A stretch of DNA of 64,000 nucleotides from JBAIYU01 sp036763085 (GCF_036763085.1 NZ_JBAIYU010000019.1:1-64000); one strand, 5' to 3'. Numbered from the stretch's first letter, positions 44,622 to 53,806 are shown. Numbers and translations: made by a program. The notes: a model not told the origin generated them from the letters alone.

Positions 44622-45753
44622 CTTCTGGTTTGCGTGCTAGAATAACTAATCCAAATACCAGTAACATTGCAATTATACTTAGGATTAAGCATGCTAATGT
44701 GCCAATAAACTGTTCAAATAAACCGGAAACGATTAACCCTGCGATTGCGCCCGCGGAACCAGAAGTTATATAATAGGTGACTAGCTTAGGTGATGGATAA
44801 GGGAGTTGTTGTGTCCCGTACGACAAGAGCGAAGCATAAATGCCGGAATAACCAAATCCCATTAGTGAAGATGCGATAACTTTGTAAGTTAGACCAGGGA
44901 CGATTAGTAAGATAATGAAAGAAATGATGGCAGAAACTGAACAAATCAAGATATATCGATCAATTTTTATGAATTTTATTATATAACCTGAAAAAAAACG
45001 GCCGATTGCCATCAATACGAAGAAAAAGAAGAGTATAGTACTTGCTTCTTTTGAGCTTAGGCTTAAATTTTGGCGAAAATATACTGCAGTCCAATTTACC
45101 AGAATAAACTCAGACAGCACGTAGCAAAAAAGAGCTGAACCTATATAATAAATTGGTTTGCCCCATTTATCGGTATTTGCTGCATTTCGCAATGGGCAGT
45201 CTCGCCTAATATGTTTAAAATCGGAATTTAGTGTAATGGTACCAGTGATTAATAGTAAGAACAGTGAAACACAGAAAAATAGCTGCCAGGTAAAATATTT
45301 AATTAAAATACCGCTTATAAAAGGGGCAGCTACTGCACCAAAACTATAAAAGAAATTCAGCATATTAAGATAAGATGGGCGGGCGTTGTTATCGTAAAGA
45401 TGGACTATTAGATAATTCGCAATAGATATGAGCATGCCATTACTTAACCCTAACATTAGCATACTTGCAGCAAACAGCAATAATTTGGAACTGGAAATCA
45501 TTGTGATCAAGCTAGTAGACATAATTAAAAGTGCAGCTAAGATAAGTGCTTTTAGCGGCATCGTTTCGAGGAGTTTACCAGACAAGGGCATCATTGAAGT
45601 GCTTCCAATTGGCAATAGGGCCAAAATATAACCAATAACGAAGGGTTCTACTGCAAAGGTTCTTGAGATATCTAATAACACAATGCCAAATAAAGTTGTT
45701 GTTAAACCGAGTGAAATGAAAACGAGGTAGGCCAGGTAGGTCAATTTGCGCAA
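44605..45753 (-). CDS. MFS transporter
   Basis: 382 residues with about eleven or twelve hydrophobic segments. S-G-K-L-L-E-T-M-P-L-K in the N-terminal half and F-S-G-Y-I-I-K-F-I-K-I-D in the second half are weak MFS loop motifs. It resembles the FucP/sugar and YfkF-like MFS branches only in general layout; substrate unknown. It starts at TTG 45753 with GGAGG 9 bases upstream. Divergent from the ABC-F gene. Confidence 0.78.
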   Translation of the reverse strand: MRKLTYLAYLVFISLGLTTTLFGIVLLDISRTFAVEPFVIGYILALLPIGSTSMMPLSGKLLETMPLKALILAALLIMSTSLITMISSSKLLLFAASMLMLGLSNGMLISIANYLIVHLYDNNARPSYLNMLNFFYSFGAVAAPFISGILIKYFTWQLFFCVSLFLLLITGTITLNSDFKHIRRDCPLRNAANTDKWGKPIYYIGSALFCYVLSEFILVNWTAVYFRQNLSLSSKEASTILFFFFVLMAIGRFFSGYIIKFIKIDRYILICSVSAIISFIILLIVPGLTYKVIASSLMGFGYSGIYASLLSYGTQQLPYPSPKLVTYYITSGSAGAIAGLIVSGLFEQFIGTLACLILSIIAMLLVFGLVILARKPEEKEDK

Positions 45754-46017
45754 TAATTGCGGCCTCCTTATATTAGAATTATATTATTCATTTTAGAGTA
45801 ATTAAGCTTAAATGCAATAGAGATGTTATAGATAGTGTTAATGATAATCAAAGGGGTTTCCATGGTCACGCTATTAGTAATAACTTTTACATGCTCAAAT
45901 CTTGTATAAGGTATAGCCTTTACAGTAGTTTAAAGTTTTATCTTTAGATGAATATGTGTTAAAGTTAATTATAATAAGTGTTTTTATTTCTGATGAATTA
46001 TAAATGGAGTAATGTTT

Positions 46018-47943
46018 ATGAATATAATGTCAATCGAAAATTTAACTAAGGCTTACGGCGAACGAGTTTTATTTAACAGTATCAGTTTAGGAATAGAAGA
46101 GACTGATAAAATTGGTCTTATCGGAGTTAACGGTACGGGAAAATCAACATTTCTTAGAATTATAGCAGGTAAGGAGCCCGCCGATGCTGGAAATATTATT
46201 AAGGGAAGTAATAGCAATATTGAATATTTGCCGCAAAACCCAGACTTTGACGAATCTGCTACTGTCCTAGAGCAAGTGTTTAAAGGGCATTCACTTGTTA
46301 TGGTCCTGCTTAGAGAATATCAACAAGCATTAGACCAAAGTATGGTAAATCCAGATAGTCCGGAATTACAGCAGAACTTAATACGTTTGAGTCAGCGGAT
46401 GGATTCAGCCGACGCTTGGCAGTTAGAGAGTGAGGCAAAAGCAATCCTTACGAAATTAGGTATCAATGATTTTACTGCTATAATTGGAAACCTCTCAGGC
46501 GGACAAAGAAAAAGAATAGCACTGGCAAGTGCTTTGATAAATCCAGCTGAACTGCTTATTCTTGATGAGCCAACCAATCATTTAGATAATGACACGGTAG
46601 AATGGTTGGAACAATACCTCCATAAGCGCAAAGGTGCACTAATTATGATTACTCATGATCGTTATTTTCTTGATCGTGTTGCGAATCGCATGATTGAACT
46701 GGACAGAGGTAATTTATACAGTTATTCAGGCAACTATACTAGTTTTCTGGAACTGAAAGCTGCACGTGAAGAGCAGCGCGAGGCAAGTGAGAGAAAAAGA
46801 CAAAATCTGTTTAGAAACGAACTTGCTTGGATTAAACGTGGAGCACGAGCTCGAACAACTAAACAAAAGGCACGTATTGACAGATTTGAACAACTAAGTG
46901 CTATTAAACCGCAGCTTGCTGACAGCAAAATGGAGATACTAGCGGGAGTCAGCAGACTAGGACGAAAGATTATTGAATTGGACAATATTGTAAAGAAATA
47001 TGGTGATAATACACTAATAAAAAGTTTTACTTATACGCTGCTAAAGGATGACCGAGTCGGAATAATCGGGCCAAATGGACAAGGAAAATCAACGTTACTA
47101 AATATTATTTCAGGTAAGGTTAGTCCAGATTATGGAACGGTCGATGTAGGTCAAACCGTTAAGATTGGCTATTTCTCGCAGGAGAACAGCGATTTAAATG
47201 AAAATATGAGGGTAATTGAATATATAAAAGAAGAGGCTAATTACCTGACTACAGCCGATGGAAGTGTTATTACGGCTGCGCAAATGCTTGAAACCTTCCT
47301 ATTTCCGCCTAATCTGCAATGGACACCAATATCTAAGCTTTCCGGTGGTGAAAAGCGCCGTCTTTATTTACTCAAAGTATTAATGGGAGCACCAAATATT
47401 CTATTGTTAGATGAGCCAACTAATGATCTTGATATCCAGACATTAACTGTGCTTGAGGATTATCTTGATGGTTTCCCGGGTGCGCTCATTATAGTTTCAC
47501 ATGATAGGTATTTTTTAGATAGGTTAGTTGATAAAGTATTTGCCTTTGAGGGCAATGGAGTTATATCCCAGCACAATGGTGGATATACGGAATATCAAGA
47601 AGAATTAAAACAAAAAAGCATTGAAAAACAGCTAAATGAAAAAGATAAAATAAAGAAAGATACTGACACCAACACAAAGTTCAATGTGTCTGTAGGTGGA
47701 CGGAAGCTTAAATTTACCTATGCCGAGCAGCGTGAATATGAGCAAATCGACGACAGTATAGCAGACGTTGAAAATGCTTTAGAGAATGTCCAAAGGCAAA
47801 TAGAACTGGCTGGGAGTAATTTTGAAGCGCTCCAAGAACTGATCAACGAGCAGAAGGTTTTTGAACAAAAACTTGAAGAGTTGCTAGATCGTTGGACCTA
47901 TTTAAACGAATTGGCTGAGAAGATCAAAAACGGTAGCTGCTGA
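46018..47943 (+). CDS. ABC-F family ATPase (Uup-like)
   Basis: 641 residues. Two soluble ABC domains: Walker A GVNGTGKST and GPNGQGKST; signatures LSGGQRKRI and LSGGEKRRL; Walker B LLILDEPTNHLD and ILLLDEPTNDLD. An inter-domain linker rich in Arg/Lys follows the first domain, and a C-terminal coiled coil (about 570-640) of the Uup type closes the protein. No membrane domain is present. ABC-F proteins act on ribosomes or replication structures rather than transport. GGAG is 8 bases before ATG 46018; ATG 46012 is too close to it. Confidence 0.93.
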   Translation: MNIMSIENLTKAYGERVLFNSISLGIEETDKIGLIGVNGTGKSTFLRIIAGKEPADAGNIIKGSNSNIEYLPQNPDFDESATVLEQVFKGHSLVMVLLREYQQALDQSMVNPDSPELQQNLIRLSQRMDSADAWQLESEAKAILTKLGINDFTAIIGNLSGGQRKRIALASALINPAELLILDEPTNHLDNDTVEWLEQYLHKRKGALIMITHDRYFLDRVANRMIELDRGNLYSYSGNYTSFLELKAAREEQREASERKRQNLFRNELAWIKRGARARTTKQKARIDRFEQLSAIKPQLADSKMEILAGVSRLGRKIIELDNIVKKYGDNTLIKSFTYTLLKDDRVGIIGPNGQGKSTLLNIISGKVSPDYGTVDVGQTVKIGYFSQENSDLNENMRVIEYIKEEANYLTTADGSVITAAQMLETFLFPPNLQWTPISKLSGGEKRRLYLLKVLMGAPNILLLDEPTNDLDIQTLTVLEDYLDGFPGALIIVSHDRYFLDRLVDKVFAFEGNGVISQHNGGYTEYQEELKQKSIEKQLNEKDKIKKDTDTNTKFNVSVGGRKLKFTYAEQREYEQIDDSIADVENALENVQRQIELAGSNFEALQELINEQKVFEQKLEELLDRWTYLNELAEKIKNGSC

Positions 47944-47959
47944 GAGTATTAGTGATAGT

Positions 47960-47997
47960 AAAACTGTAAGTGATTTTAAATCGCTTGCAGTTTTTTT
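47960..47997 (+). terminator. Terminator of the ABC-F gene
   Basis: AAAACTGTAAGTGA pairs with TCGCTTGCAGTTTT (two wobble/mismatch positions) and is followed by a T-run. Confidence 0.75.
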
Positions 47998-48152
47998 GTA
48001 CAATAAAAAAGTAGTAACTTTCTTAACATGCATAAGTGGTAATATCGACTTGCACTGTCGCTAAGGCTCGGCTTAAGCCGTGTTTTCTTTACTTTATTAA
48101 TTGAAAATTTAAGATCAAAAAATAAATAATAACCTGGAAAAATATTACAGGA

Positions 48153-48193
48153 TTGACAACTAACAACTTTGATGATATTATTGAGTTGTTAGT
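48153..48193 (+). promoter_or_regulatory. Promoter with overlapping operator palindrome, DapB-family gene
   Basis: TTGACA (48153-48158) and TATTAT (48176-48181) are 17 bases apart. The perfect 10-bp inverted repeat ACTAACAACT (48159-48168) / AGTTGTTAGT (48184-48193) brackets the spacer and -10, as expected for a repressor site. It could also form an RNA hairpin only if transcription starts upstream. Confidence 0.55.
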
Positions 48194-48214
48194 AAGAAAA
48201 TGGGAGGTGCAGGA

Positions 48215-49033
48215 ATGAAAATTGCTCTTGTTGGATTGGGCCGAACTGGAGAAGTAGTTGCCAGGTATTTATTACAAAAGGGTGCATTGAGTATGGTAAT
48301 GTGCCGTCCGAACAGTTCAAAAGTTAATAAAGACCTTGGCTCTATACTAAACATGCAAGAAACGGGAATAATCGTTGAGCCAACCGACCATCTTGAGGAA
48401 AGACTATTTTATCGAAAACCGGATATAGTTATTGACTTTTCCTGCAGCAGCTTCTTAAGAGATAATATTAATACTCTTGCTAAATGTGGTGTAAGTGTTG
48501 TTACAGCAGTTACAGGCTATGATGCAGCCGAAATCAATAAAATCAGAAATGTTGCAGAGAAAGGCAATATTGGTGTTGTAATGGCACCGAATATTACCTA
48601 TGGAGTCAATATATTAATGTTAATGGCCGAGATAGCCGCAGAGCTGATGAGTGATTACGATTTTGAAATATTTGAAGAACATCATAAATATAAAAAAGAT
48701 GCCCCGTCAGGTACAGCAAAAAAAATCGCGGACAAAATTAGGAATAATGGAATGACCTATAGGGAAATTCCTACGCACGCTGTTAGGGCTGGCGGAATTG
48801 TTGGCAAACATAAAGTATTGGTTTGCGGCGAATATGATCAGCTGGAAATTTCTCATGAGTCGTTTTCAAGGGTAGCCTTTGCTCAGGGGGCATATAAAGC
48901 CGCACAGTTTATATACGATAAAAAAGGATTCTATGAAATGAATGATATTTTCGAATATGAAAAAAGACAGAGAAGTCTTATTATGAGTGAATGTAGAGCA
49001 GAGCAGACGTTGGCTGAACTAGATCTCGCGTAA
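48215..49033 (+). CDS. DapB-family (dihydrodipicolinate reductase-like) protein
   Basis: 272 residues. The N-terminal Rossmann site is A-L-V-G-L-G-R-T-G-E-V-V, less canonical than the usual GxxGxMG of DapB. The catalytic segment is well kept: E-E-H-H-K-Y-K-K-D-A-P-S-G-T-A-K (about residues 152-167). It would reduce 4-hydroxy-tetrahydrodipicolinate or a related cyclic imine with NAD(P)H in lysine/diaminopimelate synthesis. No other dap gene is adjacent and the promoter has its own palindrome, so it may be a second, specialised copy. GGGAGG is 7 bases before the ATG at 48215. Confidence 0.8.
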   Translation: MKIALVGLGRTGEVVARYLLQKGALSMVMCRPNSSKVNKDLGSILNMQETGIIVEPTDHLEERLFYRKPDIVIDFSCSSFLRDNINTLAKCGVSVVTAVTGYDAAEINKIRNVAEKGNIGVVMAPNITYGVNILMLMAEIAAELMSDYDFEIFEEHHKYKKDAPSGTAKKIADKIRNNGMTYREIPTHAVRAGGIVGKHKVLVCGEYDQLEISHESFSRVAFAQGAYKAAQFIYDKKGFYEMNDIFEYEKRQRSLIMSECRAEQTLAELDLA

Positions 49034-49076
49034 ATTTACTATGTTAGTGATCAGTAATATAACAATATATTTATAA

Positions 49077-49105
49077 AAAGTATCTTCCTAAGAGGAGGGT
49101 ACTTT
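49077..49105 (+). terminator. Imperfect hairpin after the DapB-family gene
   Basis: AAAGTATCTTC-like left arm and GAGGGTACTTT right arm pair imperfectly, followed by ATTTGTATTTT. Confidence 0.5.
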
Positions 49106-49247
49106 ATTTGTATTTTGGCTTAGAATTATACTTAATAAATTTCGAAATGATAAATATTTCTTTGGTAAAAGTTGCAATTTATTGGCTAGATGCTCTAATA
49201 TAAAGTAGAATAGTATTAAATGCTCTTTCGGAGGGGTTTTTTGTAAA

Positions 49248-49883
49248 ATGGCATCAATGTATCTATCTATTGCAACTGATATTGCACAGCGTATTATTAA
49301 CGAAGAGTTTACTGTTGGCAGCAGAATCTCCGGGAGAAGTCTATTAGCAAGCCATTATAATGTGTCTTCGGAAACGATCAGGAAGGCAGTGGCGCTTTTA
49401 AAAGATGCAAATGTAGTAAGTGTTTCACAAGGGAAAGAAGTTTCTGTGCTCTCAGTGGAGCAAGCCTATCAATTTATTGAACATCATAAAAGCATGCAAT
49501 CGGTTTACTCGTTACGGCAGGAAATTGAAATATTATTAACGAAAAAAAATGAGATTGATGTGAGACTTGAAACTATTCTAAACGATATAATTGGCTATTC
49601 CGACAGGCTTAAAAATTTAACACCATATAACCCTGTTGAAGTGCGGGTACCCGATGATTCACATATTATTGGTAAGACAATTGCTGAAATAAGATTATGG
49701 CAGCATACAGGCGCAACCGTCGTCGCAATACGCCGTGATACGGATATTATCATTTCGCCTGGCCCGTTGGCTACTATTCATGCCGAAGACAGGCTGGTAG
49801 TAGTAGGCGATGCCGAAGTTTTACAGAGGTCAATGGCTTTTGTAAATAAAAAGAAAATTGGTCTAGATGAGGATGAAATATAA
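49248..49883 (+). CDS. BusR-like regulator: GntR helix-turn-helix plus RCK_C domain
   Basis: 211 residues. An N-terminal GntR winged helix (about 5-70, H-Y-N-V-S-S-E-T-I-R-K-A-V) is followed by a coiled coil (about 80-120) and a C-terminal RCK_C/TrkA_C domain (about 125-205: H-I-I-G-K-T-I-A-E-I-R-L-W and E-D-R-L-V-V-V-G-D). The same layout defines BusR, the c-di-AMP-sensing repressor of osmolyte uptake in lactic bacteria. Binding of c-di-AMP here is inference. No transporter is encoded next to it, so the target lies elsewhere or is itself. GGAGG is about 12-13 bases before the ATG, a rather long spacing. Confidence 0.82.
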   Translation: MASMYLSIATDIAQRIINEEFTVGSRISGRSLLASHYNVSSETIRKAVALLKDANVVSVSQGKEVSVLSVEQAYQFIEHHKSMQSVYSLRQEIEILLTKKNEIDVRLETILNDIIGYSDRLKNLTPYNPVEVRVPDDSHIIGKTIAEIRLWQHTGATVVAIRRDTDIIISPGPLATIHAEDRLVVVGDAEVLQRSMAFVNKKKIGLDEDEI

Positions 49884-49953
49884 TTATAAATTACCTAAGG
49901 ACAAAAGCAGTAATGTGAGTGTCTTTGGGAAAAATATTAAGGAGGATTTACCC

Positions 49954-50319
49954 ATGCAGTTTAAGTTTGTGCATAACAATTTTAATGTCCTAAATCTTGA
50001 AAAAAGTCTTGCTTTTTATCGCGAAGCATTAAGTCTCGTTGAAGTAAGGCGTAAAGAAAGACCAGGCTTTACCTTGGTGTTTTTAGGTGATGGAAAAACT
50101 CAGCACAATCTTGAGCTTACTTGGCTGCATGATCGTACCGAGCCATATAATTTGGGTGAAAACGAGTTTCATCTGGCATTTGTCGTCGATGACTTTGATA
50201 AGGCTTATGAATTACATAAGAATATGGGCTGTATTTGTTACGAGAATAAGGACATGGGAATTTATTTTATTTCAGATCCGGATGGCTATTGGATTGAAAT
50301 TCTTCCTGAAAACCGGTAA
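49954..50319 (+). CDS. Glyoxalase I-like (VOC) enzyme
   Basis: 121 residues. Metal ligands in register with glyoxalase I: His near the N-terminus (K-F-V-H-N-N-F-N-V), Glu in H-N-L-E-L-T-W, His in F-H-L-A-F-V-V and Glu in Y-W-I-E-I-L-P. Likely lactoylglutathione-lyase-type detoxification of methylglyoxal, or a related thiol adduct. AAGGAGG before the ATG at 49954 sets the start; the longer open frame from 49867 overlaps the upstream gene and is rejected. Confidence 0.85.
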   Translation: MQFKFVHNNFNVLNLEKSLAFYREALSLVEVRRKERPGFTLVFLGDGKTQHNLELTWLHDRTEPYNLGENEFHLAFVVDDFDKAYELHKNMGCICYENKDMGIYFISDPDGYWIEILPENR

Positions 50320-50348
50320 TTTTAAAAATTAAATAATAAAGATACTAG

Positions 50349-50376
50349 CACTGGGCATAATTATGCTCAGTGTTTT
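50349..50376 (+). terminator. Terminator of the glyoxalase-like gene
   Basis: CACTGGGCATAA and TTATGCTCAGTG pair with one G-U wobble, followed by TTTT. Confidence 0.7.
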
Positions 50377-50398
50377 AATTAAATCAGGAGGGAATAAG

Positions 50399-50725
50399 AT
50401 GCCCCAACTTATTATTCGAGGCATGGAAAAAAACTTAATAAAAAAGATGAGTAAACAGTTGGTAGACGAGCTTACCACCATAATAGGCTGTCCGCGGGAC
50501 TATTTTACTATTGAAGCAGTTAATTCAACATTTGTTTATGATGGCGAAGAGGTTTCAGGATCTCCTATTGTGCAAGTAAACTGGTTTGACAGAGGTCAGT
50601 CGGTGCAAGACCAGGCTGCGGCCGTTATAGATCGTAATATTCGAGCTTTGGGGCACGATCAAGTTGAAATATACTTTATAACTTTAAGCGAAGAAAAATA
50701 CTATGAAAATGGACAGCATTACTAA
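50399..50725 (+). CDS. DUF1904-like tautomerase-fold protein
   Basis: 108 residues beginning M-P-Q-L-I-I-R-G-M. Pro-2 after the initiator Met is the catalytic position in the 4-oxalocrotonate tautomerase/MIF fold, and the pattern matches DUF1904 proteins (by eye). The C-terminus has E-I-Y-F-I-T-L. The biochemical role of the family is not established. AGGAGG is about 6 bases before the ATG at 50399. It is followed by a very strong terminator. Confidence 0.75.
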   Translation: MPQLIIRGMEKNLIKKMSKQLVDELTTIIGCPRDYFTIEAVNSTFVYDGEEVSGSPIVQVNWFDRGQSVQDQAAAVIDRNIRALGHDQVEIYFITLSEEKYYENGQHY

Positions 50726-50744
50726 TGGCTAGAAATTAAACATT

Positions 50745-50793
50745 TAGAAGTACAAAAACCGGGGCATTTTGAGCCCCGGTTTTTGTGCTTCTA
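50745..50793 (+). terminator. Strong terminator after the DUF1904-like gene
   Basis: A 21-base arm ending CCGGGGC pairs with GCCCCGG and the following T-rich arm, with an imperfect outer part. GC-rich core and T-run. Confidence 0.9.
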
Positions 50794-50935
50794 AAATCTA
50801 CTCACCAAAACAATTACATATTTTTATGATCGAGAACTAAAAAAATAAAAATTAGTACTAATAAACATTAGCAAATTGGCTGTGTTTTTCATAGGATGGA
50901 ACAAATATATAAGTGCCCACAAAGGAGGAGTTTAC

Positions 50936-51043
50936 ATGAGATTTTTTGGTTGTGACAACAATAATGATGATATTTTAATCGTTCTAGCAATAATCCTACT
51001 CCTTTTCGTCTTGTTGCAAGATGATACATTTACGAGCAGATAA
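50936..51043 (+). CDS. 35-residue single-helix membrane peptide
   Basis: It starts M-R-F-F-G-C-D and continues with an Asn/Asp stretch. A hydrophobic helix of about 16 residues (I-L-I-V-L-A-I-I-L-L-L-F-V-L-L) follows, with tail Q-D-D-T-F-T-S-R. AAAGGAGGAG lies 5-6 bases before the ATG, and a strong terminator follows the stop. Both flanks therefore support expression. It resembles in style the tiny YjcZ-like or sporulation-associated membrane peptides of Firmicutes, without a clear match. Confidence 0.75.
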   Translation: MRFFGCDNNNDDILIVLAIILLLFVLLQDDTFTSR

Positions 51044-51058
51044 TAGCCCAACCCCTTC

Positions 51059-51097
51059 AAAACTAGTCGCTGCTGTTGGCAGCGGCTAGTTTTTTTT
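51059..51097 (+). terminator. Terminator of the 35-residue gene
   Basis: AAAACTAGTCGCTGC pairs with GCAGCGGCTAGTTTT (one G-U), loop TGTTG, then a run of T. Confidence 0.92.
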
Positions 51098-51174
51098 GTT
51101 TTCTAGAATTGATATGTGGTAAAAATAGACATAATAGAAATAGCACAAATTATGCATCCATGACGGGGGAGTAA

Positions 51175-52521
51175 ATGAACGATACCGCCTTGCTTTTATC
51201 AAGACTGCAGTTTGGTATTACTTTGAGTTATCACTTCTGGTTTGTAGCACTTACATTGGGACTATCAGTTTTAATTGCTATAATGCAAACTATATACCTG
51301 GTTAAGGATAAACAGATATACAAGACAATGACCCGCTTCTGGGGGAAACTATTCATAGTCAACTATATAGTCGGAGTAGTTACAGGCATAGTTCAAGAAT
51401 TTCAATTCGGTATGAATTGGTCAGAGTACTCGCGGTTTGTTGGTGACGTATTTGGAGTTCCATTGGCGTTTGAAGCTTTAACTGCATTTTTTATAGAATC
51501 AACTTTTATTGGGATTTGGGTATACGGCTGGGACCACTTTTCGCGCAAGGTACATCTATTAGCTATTTGGCTTGTTGCTATAAGCAGTAACTACTCGGCG
51601 TTTTGGATATTAGCCGCCAACGCTTTTATGCAAAAACCAATAGGCTATAGTTATCAAAATGGGCGATTGGAGCTGGCTGATTTATCAGCGATAATGATGA
51701 ATCCATATTTAATATATCAGTATTCTCATACAGTGCTATCAGGTTTATTAACAGGCGGGCTATTTCTTATGACTGTGAGCGCTTTCTATTTAATTAAGCA
51801 AAGACATAAGAATTTTGCTAATAAGTCTTTCAAAATAGGTGTAGTTTGCGCAATGGCTACTACAGCAATGCTTCTTCTTAGTGGTCATCTTTATACTCAA
51901 TATCTAGTTAAAGCTCAGCCCATGAAATTTGCTGCTATGGAAGCCATATGGGAAACTACAGCTAAGGCACCCTTTTCAATTGCTGCGATAATTGATGAAG
52001 AGCAGCGTAGGAATAGAGCTGAAATCAGTGTGCCAGGTATGTTATCAATCATGGCCACAAATCGCTCTAATAGCGAGGTTGAGGGAATAAATGAGCTTCA
52101 ATACAAATTTTACAGCGAATATGGACAAAACAATTATATTCCACCTGTAGGCATATTGTTTTGGAGTTTTCGCGTTAAAGTTGCTATAGGAGTTTTGCTG
52201 TTGTTGCTTTCAGCATATTGCTTGTGGTGGCAAAAAAAGCGGCATTTAGCCTTAAAAATTTCATTGCTAAAAGGGGTTATGATTGCAATGCCATTAATAA
52301 TTGTTTGCCATACTGCAGGGTGGTTAATCGCCGAATTAGGGCGGCAGCCTTGGATTGTGTACGGCTTACAATTAACCGAACATGGTGTTTCTAAGGTAGT
52401 ACCTGTTACATATATATGGATCTCTCTTATAAGCTTTGTCAGCATATACGCCTTTATTGCGCTAGTGGCCATGTATATTATGCGTAATATTATTTACGAC
52501 GGACCTGAAACGCTTGAATAA
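51175..52521 (+). CDS. cydA: Cytochrome bd oxidase subunit I
   Basis: 448 residues, about nine membrane helices. Haem ligands and family residues: H20 (S-Y-H-F-W-F), E100 and E108 (L-A-F-E-A-L and F-I-E-S-T), H185 (Y-S-H-T-V-L-S-G) and the late G-R-Q-P-W motif (about 390). The Q-loop is short, of the Firmicute/cyanide-insensitive type. It reduces oxygen to water with quinol and protects anaerobes from oxygen. The ATG is preceded by GGGGGAG. cydB follows 17 bases later. Confidence 0.95.
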   Translation: MNDTALLLSRLQFGITLSYHFWFVALTLGLSVLIAIMQTIYLVKDKQIYKTMTRFWGKLFIVNYIVGVVTGIVQEFQFGMNWSEYSRFVGDVFGVPLAFEALTAFFIESTFIGIWVYGWDHFSRKVHLLAIWLVAISSNYSAFWILAANAFMQKPIGYSYQNGRLELADLSAIMMNPYLIYQYSHTVLSGLLTGGLFLMTVSAFYLIKQRHKNFANKSFKIGVVCAMATTAMLLLSGHLYTQYLVKAQPMKFAAMEAIWETTAKAPFSIAAIIDEEQRRNRAEISVPGMLSIMATNRSNSEVEGINELQYKFYSEYGQNNYIPPVGILFWSFRVKVAIGVLLLLLSAYCLWWQKKRHLALKISLLKGVMIAMPLIIVCHTAGWLIAELGRQPWIVYGLQLTEHGVSKVVPVTYIWISLISFVSIYAFIALVAMYIMRNIIYDGPETLE

Positions 52522-52538
52522 CTTAGATAGGTGGCAAA

Positions 52539-53777
52539 ATGGATTTTAATATAATCTGCTTTGGTCTATTTGGTTTTTTATTACTAGGATATTTAATACT
52601 AGAAGGTCTGGATTATGGCGTAGGTATGCTACTGCCATTTGCAGGTAAGACAGAACTAGAAAAACAAGTAATAATTAATTCTATCGTTCCAGTATGGGAG
52701 GGCCATGAGGTTTGGCTTATAGTAGCTGGAGCAGTACTATTTGCAAGTTTTCCGGAAGTATATGCAACTTTATTCAGCGGCTTATATCCTGCTTTGTTTT
52801 TAATTTTAGTAACTTTAATTTTCAGGGGGGTAGCAATAGAGCTGCGTAGTAAAGAGCGCAGTTTTAAATGGCGGAAAATTTGTGATTGGTGCGTTTTTAG
52901 CGGAAGCTTTATTCCTCCATTGATATGGGGAACTGCAATCGCAAGTCTTTTAAAAGGCTTACCTATTGACGGAGATATGCAATACAGCGGCACGATATTT
53001 GCCGTACTTAGCATGTACACGGTATCGCTGGGGATAACTTTAACAATGGTATTTTTGATACACGGCTCAACTTATCTGGCCCTTAGACTTGAGCAGGGCC
53101 TAGATGAGCGTTTTAAAAATATCGGGCTGCAAATATATAGATATATTTTTATAGTATTTTTAGGTTTTTTTATCCTAACAATAACTGATACTTCGACAGG
53201 TGAGAAAACTTTGGCAGTTATCACGTTAGCAATGTCTTTCTTAATTTTGCTTAAAGGCAGCAGACTGCTTAAGAACAGTGAGTATATGCTAAGTCTACTA
53301 GCCAGCACAAGTGCAATAATTTTAATATATACAAGTATTATAATCGCTCTTTTTCCAAAAATAATAGTCTCGACGATAAGCCCTGAACATAGCTTAGATA
53401 TATATAATTCGGCTGCAAGCCAGACTACATTAAAAATAATTGCTACAACAATGTTCGTCGTTTTACCTATAGTTATCGGTTGTCAAGCCTGGAAATTCTA
53501 TATGTTCTGGGAACGTTTAAGCCCTGCTAAACTTGAGATGAAAAAACTAACTACTACACTTAAGCAAAAGAATAAGGAATTTATAAAGAAGATTGAATTG
53601 GCGAAGCTGTTTAGTGAAACTATCAAAGAAATAGTAGATGCATTAAGGAGCAGAGATGGAAATATTATAAAGAATTTAAAACCAGTATACTTTAAAGCAT
53701 TATTCAGGCATGCAAAAAAATCTAATTGTCTTAGAAATATTAAGCAGGCTTTAGATCAAAAACGAAGAACTGATTAG
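52539..53777 (+). CDS. cydB: Cytochrome bd oxidase subunit II with long C-terminal tail
   Basis: 412 residues. The first ~325 form the normal CydB with W-E-G-H-E-V-W-L near the N-terminus and eight or so membrane helices. A soluble, Lys-rich, probably coiled-coil tail of about 85 residues (from about 325 on) then extends beyond the usual 335-380 residue length. The tail would lie on the cytoplasmic face. The frame is unbroken and has no sign of a fused known domain. It partners with CydA; a small gene of unknown function follows 29 bases later. Confidence 0.92.
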   Translation: MDFNIICFGLFGFLLLGYLILEGLDYGVGMLLPFAGKTELEKQVIINSIVPVWEGHEVWLIVAGAVLFASFPEVYATLFSGLYPALFLILVTLIFRGVAIELRSKERSFKWRKICDWCVFSGSFIPPLIWGTAIASLLKGLPIDGDMQYSGTIFAVLSMYTVSLGITLTMVFLIHGSTYLALRLEQGLDERFKNIGLQIYRYIFIVFLGFFILTITDTSTGEKTLAVITLAMSFLILLKGSRLLKNSEYMLSLLASTSAIILIYTSIIIALFPKIIVSTISPEHSLDIYNSAASQTTLKIIATTMFVVLPIVIGCQAWKFYMFWERLSPAKLEMKKLTTTLKQKNKEFIKKIELAKLFSETIKEIVDALRSRDGNIIKNLKPVYFKALFRHAKKSNCLRNIKQALDQKRRTD

Positions 53778-53806
53778 AATGATTTGTTTTTCGGGAGGTA
53801 TCTTTT

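Noticed and set aside
45836..45852. Fur box in the spacer between the MFS and ABC-F genes (TTAATGATAATCAAA)
   Set aside because: Only one half-site matches; the second half reads AAAGGGG and has no symmetry.
43050..48138. Shared 17-base sequence ATAAATAATAACCTGGA upstream of the APC permease and the DapB-family gene
   Set aside because: A single exact match of this length in 64 kb of AT-rich DNA can arise by chance, and the distances to the genes differ.
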